A stretch of DNA of 48,177 bases from an uncultured Enterococcus sp. (lineage in GTDB: Bacteria; Bacillota; Bacilli; Lactobacillales; Enterococcaceae). The position numbers and the translations under genes are program-made. The notes below the pieces were generated by a model. That model did no database searches and was not told where the DNA came from. It saw nothing but the letters and a program-made list of their open reading frames with translations. The stretch lies in NCBI RefSeq assembly GCF_913775425.1, contig NZ_CAJYIS010000029.1:1-48177 (forward strand). The letters are read 5' to 3'. This document shows, in pieces, positions 41,632 to 48,177 of this stretch (its first letter is position 1; each line of letters begins with the position of its first letter).

Positions 41632-42111
41632 CTAGTCGTCTTTTTCTGACTCTTTTAATACACCTTTTGCTTGAAAGCCATCCAGTTCTTGGATCTGTTC
41701 GCGCAGTGCTTGATTGGCAAATAGATCAAACACGATTTTACCTTCTGTTGCTTTCAATTGGATTTTTTCGGACGCAACAAGCGGAATACCTTCTTTTGTG
41801 ACTAAACGCTGTCCTTCTTTGTTGACTAAGGTGATCGTAAAGACATACGATTTATTACGATCCAGTTTTTCAAAAGGAAACTCGCCTTGATAGATTTGAC
41901 TTTGATCAAAATCATCTGTCTTTTGTGACAATTGATACTCCTTAGTCACGACTTTCGTTTTCATCGTTAGTTCTGCTTGTTCGATAGGTGCCGTTGATTC
42001 AGTCGTCTTTTGAGTCGCACTTGTTTGTCGATAATCCACAGCTTGTTGTAAATAGTAAATCCCAAAGATAAATAAGCCTAATACTACAATAATCATAAAC
42101 AAACGTTTCAT
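41632..42111 (-). CDS. Membrane-anchored protein of the SecA2 cluster, unknown (possible Asp-like role)
   Basis: The 159-aa protein has one N-terminal membrane segment (about 4-24), then a Thr/Ser/Gln-rich linker (27-45), then a mostly beta-strand domain (50-155) outside the membrane by topology rules (basic N-terminus inside). I do not recognise the family. The position next to secA2 and the strand-rich domain (YQGEFPFEKLDRNKSYVFTI) invite comparison with Asp3, but Asp3 is cytosolic and I see no clear match. AAGGATC precedes the ATG; 12 bases separate it from the actin-like gene. Confidence 0.7.
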   Translation of the reverse strand: MKRLFMIIVVLGLFIFGIYYLQQAVDYRQTSATQKTTESTAPIEQAELTMKTKVVTKEYQLSQKTDDFDQSQIYQGEFPFEKLDRNKSYVFTITLVNKEGQRLVTKEGIPLVASEKIQLKATEGKIVFDLFANQALREQIQELDGFQAKGVLKESEKDD

Positions 42112-42123
42112 AATACTTGATCC

Positions 42124-43512
42124 TTAACGATCATCTTCCATATTTAAAGACAACTCATTTAAAACATCTAGTTGTTCTTTTAATATAGCATCAAGATCAA
42201 GTGAACTTTCTTCCGTCATAAAATCATCTGTTGCATCAGAGCTAATAGCTTGCGTGCTTGATTCTTCAACAAAATAATCGACATCTTGATTGTTGTCATA
42301 TTGTTGTTCACTCAACTGGGCTGAACTAGAGTCAGATATATACGCTTGTCTTGATGGCTCTTCATCTACAGATTCAAATAGTGGTTCTTGCGCTTTAGTT
42401 TGCACGGTCTCATCGGTTGCAAACTCTAAATCGCTTTGGCCGTTCCACATAATTTCACCAAATAGATATTCTCCTTTAGAACAAGCATTATCCATTTTTT
42501 TACAGAATAATCCTACCGTTTCTAAGGCAAGATCAACTTGTTTCTGGTTGATCACTTCTGCTTGGATATCACGTATTAAGATGCTGTCTGCATACTGTAC
42601 ATCGTTGTCTTTTTTCAAATAAGATAAAACTTTTTTCGTTTCTTCAACAAATTCTGCACGAACAAATGGTGTAAGATCGATCGTATTTTGACCGTTTACT
42701 TTTAATACAAATTCACTTCTTCTGGCAGCAGTCGTGATCAAATTATATACGATTTCACTATTGATTTGAAATGGACGTTCTCCTTTTCGCAAACAACTTG
42801 TACGATATTCTTGAACGACACGGTCTGCTAAAGCGATCAAACCTGTCGAAATGTAATCACTTTTGATGACTTCCCCATCTTCATAGACATCGCAACATAA
42901 ATAATGGTCGCTTAAATCAAGTACGTAAGACAAACCATCTAAAAAGTTCATTTCTTCCATATCGACATCGACTTTAGTATGGTTATCTTCTAAAATAGCA
43001 CATAGTGTTCTTGGGATCATCGTTACATCTTCAACTATGATCGTATAAGTTTCACCATCGACCATTGTGTGAAATTCACCAGTAAACGCTTGTTCGATTG
43101 CTGCTAAATCATCTGTACTCTTAGTTGAAACACCAATACATAATGAACAAGCAAATGTATTTGAATATTTCGCATCGAACAATTCTTGTTTGTCAGCTAC
43201 TAAATACGACAAAATCGTTTTGATAAAAGCATGTGTTTCAGGCCCTTTTAGATTTTTTAAAACATTCCCAAATGTTTCATACGCTTTAGGACGACGGCTA
43301 TATAAATGATTGATTCCCCAATCGATAGCATTCAGGCTATCTTGTAATTGAATCCGTTTTCCATGATCGCCACCTAATTTATCACGAAACAAAACGGCTT
43401 TCCAGTTGTTTTTCTTTACGGAAGAGTAACTTGCGCTTAATACCTTGTGATACCCATTTGCTACAATTCCTACTCGATATTCATCAATATCTAATCCGAT
43501 AATATGTTTCAC
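42124..43512 (-). CDS. ParM/StbA-like actin-fold protein with degenerate nucleotide motifs
   Basis: The 462-aa protein starts at GTG (43512) behind AGGAGG. Its layout follows ParM: a phosphate-1-like strand turn IIGLDIDEYRVGIV (4-17), a segment with DGETYTIIVEDVTMIP (152-167) that matches the ParM region GDTFTIKDVKVMP, then the phosphate-2 region YVLDLSDHYLCCDVY (196-210) and STGLIALADRVV (222-233). The usual DLGGTT is replaced by DLSDHY, so ATP binding may be lost or changed. From about residue 360 there is an acidic Ser/Gln-rich tail ending in a hydrophobic helix (443-458). No plasmid partition genes are near; it sits inside a SecA2/glycosyltransferase operon. The fold call is by eye. Confidence 0.65.
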   Translation of the reverse strand: MKHIIGLDIDEYRVGIVANGYHKVLSASYSSVKKNNWKAVLFRDKLGGDHGKRIQLQDSLNAIDWGINHLYSRRPKAYETFGNVLKNLKGPETHAFIKTILSYLVADKQELFDAKYSNTFACSLCIGVSTKSTDDLAAIEQAFTGEFHTMVDGETYTIIVEDVTMIPRTLCAILEDNHTKVDVDMEEMNFLDGLSYVLDLSDHYLCCDVYEDGEVIKSDYISTGLIALADRVVQEYRTSCLRKGERPFQINSEIVYNLITTAARRSEFVLKVNGQNTIDLTPFVRAEFVEETKKVLSYLKKDNDVQYADSILIRDIQAEVINQKQVDLALETVGLFCKKMDNACSKGEYLFGEIMWNGQSDLEFATDETVQTKAQEPLFESVDEEPSRQAYISDSSSAQLSEQQYDNNQDVDYFVEESSTQAISSDATDDFMTEESSLDLDAILKEQLDVLNELSLNMEDDR

Positions 43513-43543
43513 GTATAGTTTCCTCCTGTATTACAACACTATT

Positions 43544-43894
43544 TTAGCGAAAGCGATCACTGATCTGTAAAGATAATTGTTGTAGTTGATTTTCTTGTGT
43601 AGCTAGCTTTGTTTTGATCGTCGTTACTTGTGCCAAAATAGAGACCGTATCTTTCTTTTCTATCAGTCTACCTTCTAGATATGCAAGTTGTTTCTCAATT
43701 GTATCATAGGTTTCGTTGAAAGATTGAAAAAGACGTTGAAGCGTCAAAATTTCTTGATAAGACACTTTCGAGTATTGTTTGATTTGTTCTAAAAATTTAT
43801 ATAGACTTTTATACTGCTGATCTCTAATTTGGATTAATTCATCGATCTCGTTCACTAAATGGTTGATGGTTTCGTTAGTTGAATCAATCCGCAT
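43544..43894 (-). CDS. Small coiled-coil protein of the SecA2 cluster
   Basis: The 116-aa protein is predicted almost wholly helical, with heptad-like Leu/Ile spacing across residues 5-110 and no membrane segment or signal peptide. I do not recognise it. The ATG at 43894 follows GGGAG; the frame is open further upstream into the gtf3 gene, which it overlaps by 11 bases, so the two are translationally coupled. It lies between a glycosyltransferase and the actin-like gene and may be a scaffold or adaptor. Confidence 0.7.
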   Translation of the reverse strand: MRIDSTNETINHLVNEIDELIQIRDQQYKSLYKFLEQIKQYSKVSYQEILTLQRLFQSFNETYDTIEKQLAYLEGRLIEKKDTVSILAQVTTIKTKLATQENQLQQLSLQISDRFR

Positions 43895-44921
43895 CCAAAT
43901 GACTCCCTTCTTCCTTTGATTCGAGTGCAATCAGTTCAGCAGATAATAAACTTTTTCGTGTAAATAGACCGTTAGTTAGTTGCTTACTGATTCTTGTCAC
44001 ATTTTGTTTCATTTGTATTTTTTCCGCTATAGATAAATGACATATTAGATTTTCGATTTCATCTAATGAACGGATCGTTAACCCAATATTGTAACGTTTG
44101 ACGATTTGCGCAATCGCAGACTCTTCCCACACGATCACAGGCATCCCTAAAGCTATATATAATGAGATTTTATGTGGAGAATTGTAGCGTGTATATTGCC
44201 CGTATGCTCCACCTTGAGCCAAATCCTCGTCCCATGCTAATCCAAATGTATCTCTAGGTAAATGATAAACCAATTCCTCAGGCGCATAACTTCCTTGATA
44301 ATAGACATTTGCTGAGAAATTCTCACTCAAGCCATCACCAAAAGCAAAAATCGGGATCGACCACTGCCAATTCTTTAAAAAAGGAGATTTGTGTAAGTTT
44401 CCTGCAATTGTTACTTTATTTTCGAATATAGTGTTTGGATCAAGTAGTAGCGTTTGTGGACATCGATAATCAAATAATTCTTTTAAAATCAATGGTACAA
44501 CCACCCCTGCATCCAGTAATGCTTTCTTCATCGCTGATCCATGGATGATTACTGACTGCGCTTGATTCAATAAAGCAACTTCTCTTATTTGATCACTTGC
44601 TCCACGTAGATATTCAATATCATGTATCCATAGACAAACATCGATTTCACGTGCATTCATACGTGAAATAAAACGGGTATCAAAATCAAGACCGTTATAG
44701 CTAGGATATTGATACACCACCAAATCATTAGCTGCCACACCGGCTGTGATTCCATCGATTCGTGAATGTAATGCATATTCACTTTCATTATCATCATAGT
44801 AGCGATAAATATATAGTGGCTTGTAATCCATTTTACGACTAAAAAACAAGACATCTTCACGAGCCTTTGATACAGAGTCGTGCGACTCACCTTGAACGAC
44901 TGTCGTTATCCATCTTCTCAT
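43884..44921 (-). CDS. gtf3: Gtf3/Nss-type glycosyltransferase
   Basis: The 345-aa protein resembles the Gtf3 (Nss) glucosyltransferases of streptococcal serine-rich glycoprotein loci, which add the second sugar to the protein-bound GlcNAc. The C-terminal donor-site segment YNSPHKISLYIALGMPVIVWEESAI (about 246-270) is characteristic, as is DVCLWIHDIEYLRG near residue 115. No membrane segment is present. It begins one base after the stop of the regulator gene with GGGAG upstream. The sugar specificity is inferred from the family. Confidence 0.85.
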   Translation of the reverse strand: MRRWITTVVQGESHDSVSKAREDVLFFSRKMDYKPLYIYRYYDDNESEYALHSRIDGITAGVAANDLVVYQYPSYNGLDFDTRFISRMNAREIDVCLWIHDIEYLRGASDQIREVALLNQAQSVIIHGSAMKKALLDAGVVVPLILKELFDYRCPQTLLLDPNTIFENKVTIAGNLHKSPFLKNWQWSIPIFAFGDGLSENFSANVYYQGSYAPEELVYHLPRDTFGLAWDEDLAQGGAYGQYTRYNSPHKISLYIALGMPVIVWEESAIAQIVKRYNIGLTIRSLDEIENLICHLSIAEKIQMKQNVTRISKQLTNGLFTRKSLLSAELIALESKEEGSHLDAD

Positions 44922-44922
44922 T

Positions 44923-45903
44923 TTACATACTCCCTATTAGGTAAGTCATTACAAAAGCTTTTTCATCTGAAACCTTTTCTAAATCTCTACTTTGACTCCA
45001 TTCTTCGATGACCGAGCTAATATTAGTATCAATTTGTTCAGCATTTGTCACGTTGCTAAACAAAGCGAGGTCAAACAATTGTTGATCATATGGTGAAATC
45101 GTCCAATTTGCTAATACTTGCGACTGTGCTTGTTTCAAAAAATCATAAGCTACTAGTTTCCCTTGATTTTTTCTCAAGATCAAACTCAAGTCAAGAATAC
45201 TTCCTAAGAAAAAAGAACGGGCGAAAACTAACTTATTTTTCTGGATTTTTGCTAGAAACATTCGGATAAAGGAATCAATATTTTGTTCAACATACGATAT
45301 TTTGATTCGATGATAGTGTTTAAAGTTTAATACTCCCAAATATAAAACAATATCATAGAGGGTAAAATATTCGATTTTTGATAAATAGCTTTCGATTCGT
45401 TCTACTCCATAATGTTTAACGGACTCTTTTGATCCCGTACGAATCATATCACAAAAAATCAGAATCAATTGATACAGCTGCGTGTCTTCTCGTGAAAATC
45501 GAAATTTTTCCAATTCTTTGGCAACCGCTACAAGCTCTTGTTGACTTTTTTCATCGTGTTTCAATGAAAGATCGACCGTAAGCAACAAAATACGCAGTAA
45601 TTCATCCGTACTATCTACAAATAAATCCTCCAGTTCAATAAATGAGATTCCTAAAATCTTGGTCATACTAACAATGTATTCCATCGGAAGATCAATATCG
45701 TACTTCAACCACCGATAGTACCGAGATTTAGACAGATTGATTTTCTCTTCAAACGTTCGAATGTAGATTCCTTTATTTTTACGAATCTCCTCGATTTCTT
45801 CACGATTGATATTCACTGAAACAACAGAAGTTTGAGGGATCTCTCGTTCTGGATTCACCATTCGAATCAATCGCCGTACACCTAACAGATATCTCGATTC
45901 CAT
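44923..45903 (-). CDS. Rgg/MutR-like transcriptional regulator
   Basis: The 326-aa protein has a helix-turn-helix near residues 30-90 (EIRKNKGIYIRTFEEKINLSKSRYYRWLKYD, with the helix around SKSRYYRW), then an all-helical repeat region to the end, the layout of Rgg-type peptide-responsive regulators. Unlike typical Rgg proteins it has about 30 extra residues before the HTH. The ATG at 45903 follows GAGGG by nine bases; the ATG nine bases earlier is too close. It lies in the middle of the SecA2/glycosylation operon. No short peptide pheromone gene was recognised next to it. Confidence 0.65.
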   Translation of the reverse strand: MESRYLLGVRRLIRMVNPEREIPQTSVVSVNINREEIEEIRKNKGIYIRTFEEKINLSKSRYYRWLKYDIDLPMEYIVSMTKILGISFIELEDLFVDSTDELLRILLLTVDLSLKHDEKSQQELVAVAKELEKFRFSREDTQLYQLILIFCDMIRTGSKESVKHYGVERIESYLSKIEYFTLYDIVLYLGVLNFKHYHRIKISYVEQNIDSFIRMFLAKIQKNKLVFARSFFLGSILDLSLILRKNQGKLVAYDFLKQAQSQVLANWTISPYDQQLFDLALFSNVTNAEQIDTNISSVIEEWSQSRDLEKVSDEKAFVMTYLIGSM

Positions 45904-45928
45904 CTGAAACATCCCTCGCTTTCTTTGA

Positions 45929-46117
45929 CTAATTCATAATAGCAGTAATCAGCGAATAAACTAGAGAACCTAAAATCAAAACAGACATAATGATCGCTAA
46001 AGTCACTGTGATCGCTTTATTTTTTTTAGTACTTTTTTGAGAGTGATCTTTCGCACGTTTGGTTTCTGATGCGAAAATGGTTTGAATCTCTTCATCTAAT
46101 TGTTTGTTCTGTTTCAA
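45929..46117 (-). CDS. Small single-pass membrane protein (Asp4-like in size and position)
   Basis: The 62-aa protein has a charged N-terminal half (1-33) and one membrane helix (about 36-59). It starts at TTG (46117) with AAGGTGA eight bases upstream. Accessory Sec loci encode small membrane proteins Asp4 and Asp5, thought to be SecE/SecG-like; this has the right size and topology, but the sequence match is too weak to name it. Confidence 0.65.
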   Translation of the reverse strand: MKQNKQLDEEIQTIFASETKRAKDHSQKSTKKNKAITVTLAIIMSVLILGSLVYSLITAIMN

Positions 46118-46152
46118 GACCGTTCACCTTCTTTATATCTCTACTATAGAAA

Positions 46153-46815
46153 TTAGAGAGTGGAATGTGTTGACTCACTTAAAAACATCTCTTGAGCACT
46201 TAAGATTTGATCATGGATATCAACAGTTTCACTTGTCACTGCTACATCGATCGTCTCTGTACTTGAATCTGATTCACTTAGATCGACTGTTAGCGACACC
46301 TCTTCGACCACTTCTTGATCAATCGTAGAATCCGGCAAAGACTCCGCTACTTCCGTTTGAACTTCTTGTTCTGCTTTTGATACTTCAGAAATCACTTGTT
46401 TTACTTGTTCCAAATGTTCATCTTGGTCTGTTAATTTACCGATCAACGCTTCTAACATTTGTGTGCTCTCAGCTAATAAGTAATCTTTCATAATCTTATT
46501 TTCAATATCGTACGCACTTTTTAGAGTCGTATATAAAACTTTTAATTCTGCTTCATTTGTTTGGTATTGTGTATAATGTGTCGTGAATTGCGTTTTTAAT
46601 TCTTGTAATTGTTGTGTGGTCACGTGTGTTTTACTTGCTGCAACTTCTTTGATTTTGGTATGAACGAGCGTCATTTGTTTGATTTCTGCCTGTTGTTTTT
46701 CTGTCAGAACTTCTGCTTGTTGCAATTCTTGATCGAAATTCAATACGGATTGTGGATTTTCAGCTACTAATTGTTCCATTTGTCCAAAAATTTCTTTTGC
46801 TGCTTCGTTTGTCAT
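46153..46815 (-). CDS. Coiled-coil protein with acidic tail, SecA2 cluster
   Basis: The 220-aa protein is helical and Gln/Glu/Lys-rich over residues 1-150 with coiled-coil character, followed by an acidic Ser/Thr/Val-rich tail (150-200) and a short terminal helix (about 203-216). There is no signal peptide or membrane segment. I do not recognise it. AGGAGG precedes the ATG; 12 bases separate it from the GtfB-like gene. The acidic Ser-rich tail with an end helix resembles the tail of the actin-like protein, so both may bind the same partner. Confidence 0.7.
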   Translation of the reverse strand: MTNEAAKEIFGQMEQLVAENPQSVLNFDQELQQAEVLTEKQQAEIKQMTLVHTKIKEVAASKTHVTTQQLQELKTQFTTHYTQYQTNEAELKVLYTTLKSAYDIENKIMKDYLLAESTQMLEALIGKLTDQDEHLEQVKQVISEVSKAEQEVQTEVAESLPDSTIDQEVVEEVSLTVDLSESDSSTETIDVAVTSETVDIHDQILSAQEMFLSESTHSTL

Positions 46816-46827
46816 AATAAGTTCCTC

Positions 46828-47682
46828 CTAATTGTTTTCTACATCGATTTTTTGTAAGTTTACGCCGGTCGCTTTTAGTTGTTCATAGTATTCTTGCTTC
46901 ATTTTGACACGATGGACATAAGCGATTTTATTTTCTAAAATCGATCTTAAATTCCCTTTAATTTGACCATCTTCACCAATCGGCGCTTCCATTAAGCGCA
47001 AAATGTTATAGGAAGTCGTTTTTTCTAATGCAAATAATTCCATTCCTAGATATGAGATTGTCACTGTATCTTCTGGATTGACTACTTTAGCTAGTTGTGC
47101 TGCGATAAATTGGGCTAACGTTTGATAACGTTCACGGATGGCTAAGGTTTCTGGATCGCGAATCGTAATAAAATTGATTTGACCTTGATAAAAATAATAG
47201 GTCACGATCGGTTGCTCATGATCATTTAAAAATTGGATCTCTTGTACTTGGTTTTTATCGTAAAAAATATGACTATAAACTTTTCCATCACCACTATATT
47301 CCTCCACAAAATCTAACGATCGATCAGCATGGAAGTAACGCACTTCTCGAACATGACGTCTTGTTTGTGGATATAAGAACACCTTCCCAATTTCAGAACC
47401 ATCGTACAAAATCGAAATACTTCGATTTTCGTTCATAAAAATTTCTGCATTTTTTACTGTTGGTACTTGGTTGAAAAATAAAAACGTCTCTGGATCAAAG
47501 CTACGCTTGGTTAACTCATCCAACAAATTAATCCCCGTTACGTCAAGTCGTCGTAACACGGTTTGAAAATCGGGCATTGGTGAAATCGATAAAATCTTAG
47601 TATTCGGCTGTTTTAACTGTTCTTGTTGTTTTTCCCAAATTTCACCGTTTGGTCTAATCACGGTCATCAACTCATAATTCAT
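46828..47682 (-). CDS. Short GtfB-like glycosylation partner
   Basis: The 284-aa protein contains a run of beta-strand repeats at about 88-180 (RSISILYDG, REVRYFHADRSLDFVEEYSGDGK, HIFYDKNQVQEI, TYYFYQGQINFI), typical of the extended beta-sheet domain (DUF1975) shared by GtfA and GtfB. A short alpha/beta part follows. GtfB is usually about 440 aa and forms a complex with GtfA that glycosylates serine-rich adhesins; this version is much shorter and seems to lack the full GT-B fold. GGAGAG precedes the ATG, which overlaps the glycosyltransferase gene by 11 bases, as expected for complex partners. Confidence 0.7.
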   Translation of the reverse strand: MNYELMTVIRPNGEIWEKQQEQLKQPNTKILSISPMPDFQTVLRRLDVTGINLLDELTKRSFDPETFLFFNQVPTVKNAEIFMNENRSISILYDGSEIGKVFLYPQTRRHVREVRYFHADRSLDFVEEYSGDGKVYSHIFYDKNQVQEIQFLNDHEQPIVTYYFYQGQINFITIRDPETLAIRERYQTLAQFIAAQLAKVVNPEDTVTISYLGMELFALEKTTSYNILRLMEAPIGEDGQIKGNLRSILENKIAYVHRVKMKQEYYEQLKATGVNLQKIDVENN

Positions 47683-48177
47683 CGATCAACACTCTCCATT
47701 TCTCTGCAATTACTGAGTCTTGAAACGCTTCAACAGAAGTTCGCGTTTTATCTTGGTAAGCTTGATTAGGTGCACTACATAATTTTTGGATTCCTTCAGC
47801 TAAGCAAAAAATACTAAAGGTCGCATCTGTACGCGAAAAGTCACACAAGTACCCATTGACACCATCTTTGACTAACTCTAATGCTCCAAATCTCGCCTTA
47901 AAGGTAACGATCGGTAACCCAGCATTCAGTGCTTCAATATAAGTCAGTCCAAATCCTTCTGAATATGATCCAGAGATGAAGGCATCATATTGAGGATAGA
48001 CAGTATCTAATGTATTGGAATGTCCTTTAAGTTTGATATAGTCACTAGCATCTAATTCATCAATTGTCTTTTTGATAACGTGGTCTTCTGATCCTTGACC
48101 ATAGATATCTAATGACAAATCAGGGAATTGCTCGCGGGCTTGAACTAACGCACGCACTACGATATCGATGTGTTTTT
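47672..48177 (-). CDS. GT4 glycosyltransferase, GtfA-like (partial, runs off right edge)
   Basis: The last 167 codons are visible; the frame is open at the window edge (...KHIDIVVRAL). They form the C-terminal nucleotide-sugar domain of a GT4 enzyme: DIYGQGSE, then GSYSEGFGLTYIEALNAGLPIV with the EX7E motif, and FGALELVKDGVNGYL. Context with the GtfB-like protein, Gtf3 and SecA2 suggests GtfA, which puts GlcNAc on Ser/Thr of a secreted adhesin. The N-terminal half and the rest of the operon lie outside. Confidence 0.85.
   Translation of the reverse strand, partial: KHIDIVVRALVQAREQFPDLSLDIYGQGSEDHVIKKTIDELDASDYIKLKGHSNTLDTVYPQYDAFISGSYSEGFGLTYIEALNAGLPIVTFKARFGALELVKDGVNGYLCDFSRTDATFSIFCLAEGIQKLCSAPNQAYQDKTRTSVEAFQDSVIAEKWRVLIDEL

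Noticed and set aside
42124-43512. Plasmid partition (ParM) system
   Set aside because: No ParR-like partner or iteron repeats are present, and the gene is embedded in a secretion/glycosylation operon.

Overview
The window looks like chromosomal DNA of a low-GC Gram-positive bacterium of the order Lactobacillales, most likely an enterococcus or close relative. This rests on the AT-rich sequence, strong AGGAGG-type ribosome binding sites, a T-box, LicT/RAT antitermination, a PTS beta-glucoside operon, AhpC/AhpF, PadR and Rgg-like regulators, and a SecA2/Gtf3-type surface glycosylation cluster. The species cannot be fixed from sequence reading alone. Nearly all genes are on the minus strand. 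No tRNA, rRNA, CRISPR array or prophage was seen.

Layout. (1) 1-1386: the left-truncated end of an IS200/IS605 element (tnpA, partial tnpB, subterminal hairpin). (2) 1.5-8.8 kb: housekeeping and accessory genes: RidA, a 14-TM drug-efflux MFS protein with a structured leader, a LysR regulator paired with an M20 amidohydrolase, a cytoplasmic GH13 alpha-amylase, and a PadR-membrane protein pair. (3) 8.8-28.2 kb: three consecutive amino-acid operons, argCJBDF, ilvDBNCA and hisCZGDBHAFIE, all on the minus strand, with the histidinol-phosphatase gene divergent from hisC. Each operon shows a different control device: an ARG box next to the arg promoter, a peptide-coding transcription attenuator before ilvD (20-aa leader with a Val-Ile-Ile-Leu-Leu-Ile run and mutually exclusive hairpins), and a T-box with a His (CAC) specifier before hisC. 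(4) 29.4-36.7 kb: a GNAT acetyltransferase, a licT-bglP-bglA beta-glucoside operon with two RAT/terminator switches, a glycerate kinase and a RarD-type transporter. (5) 36.8-39.0 kb: ahpCF with a PerR-like box over its promoter.

(6) 39.2-48.2 kb, running off the right edge: a contiguous minus-strand gene cluster. In transcription order it holds a GT4 glycosyltransferase (partial), a short GtfB-like partner, a 220-aa coiled-coil protein, a 62-aa single-pass membrane protein, an Rgg-like regulator, a Gtf3-type glycosyltransferase, a 116-aa coiled-coil protein, a ParM-like actin-fold protein with degenerate nucleotide motifs, a 159-aa membrane-anchored protein and SecA2. It resembles the accessory Sec / serine-rich glycoprotein loci of streptococci. 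However, Asp1, Asp2 and SecY2 are not in the visible part; proteins unknown to me and an actin-like protein sit where they would be expected. This is the strongest candidate for an undescribed system in the window.

The metabolic part makes a complete histidine pathway, the common isoleucine/valine steps (no leuABCD or ilvE here) and arginine synthesis to citrulline (argG and argH are not in the window). Several start codons were moved downstream of the longest reading frame because a good ribosome binding site sits there (argB, argD, ilvD, hisE, hisI, hisA, hisG, hisZ, bglP, the glycerate kinase and the histidinol phosphatase).
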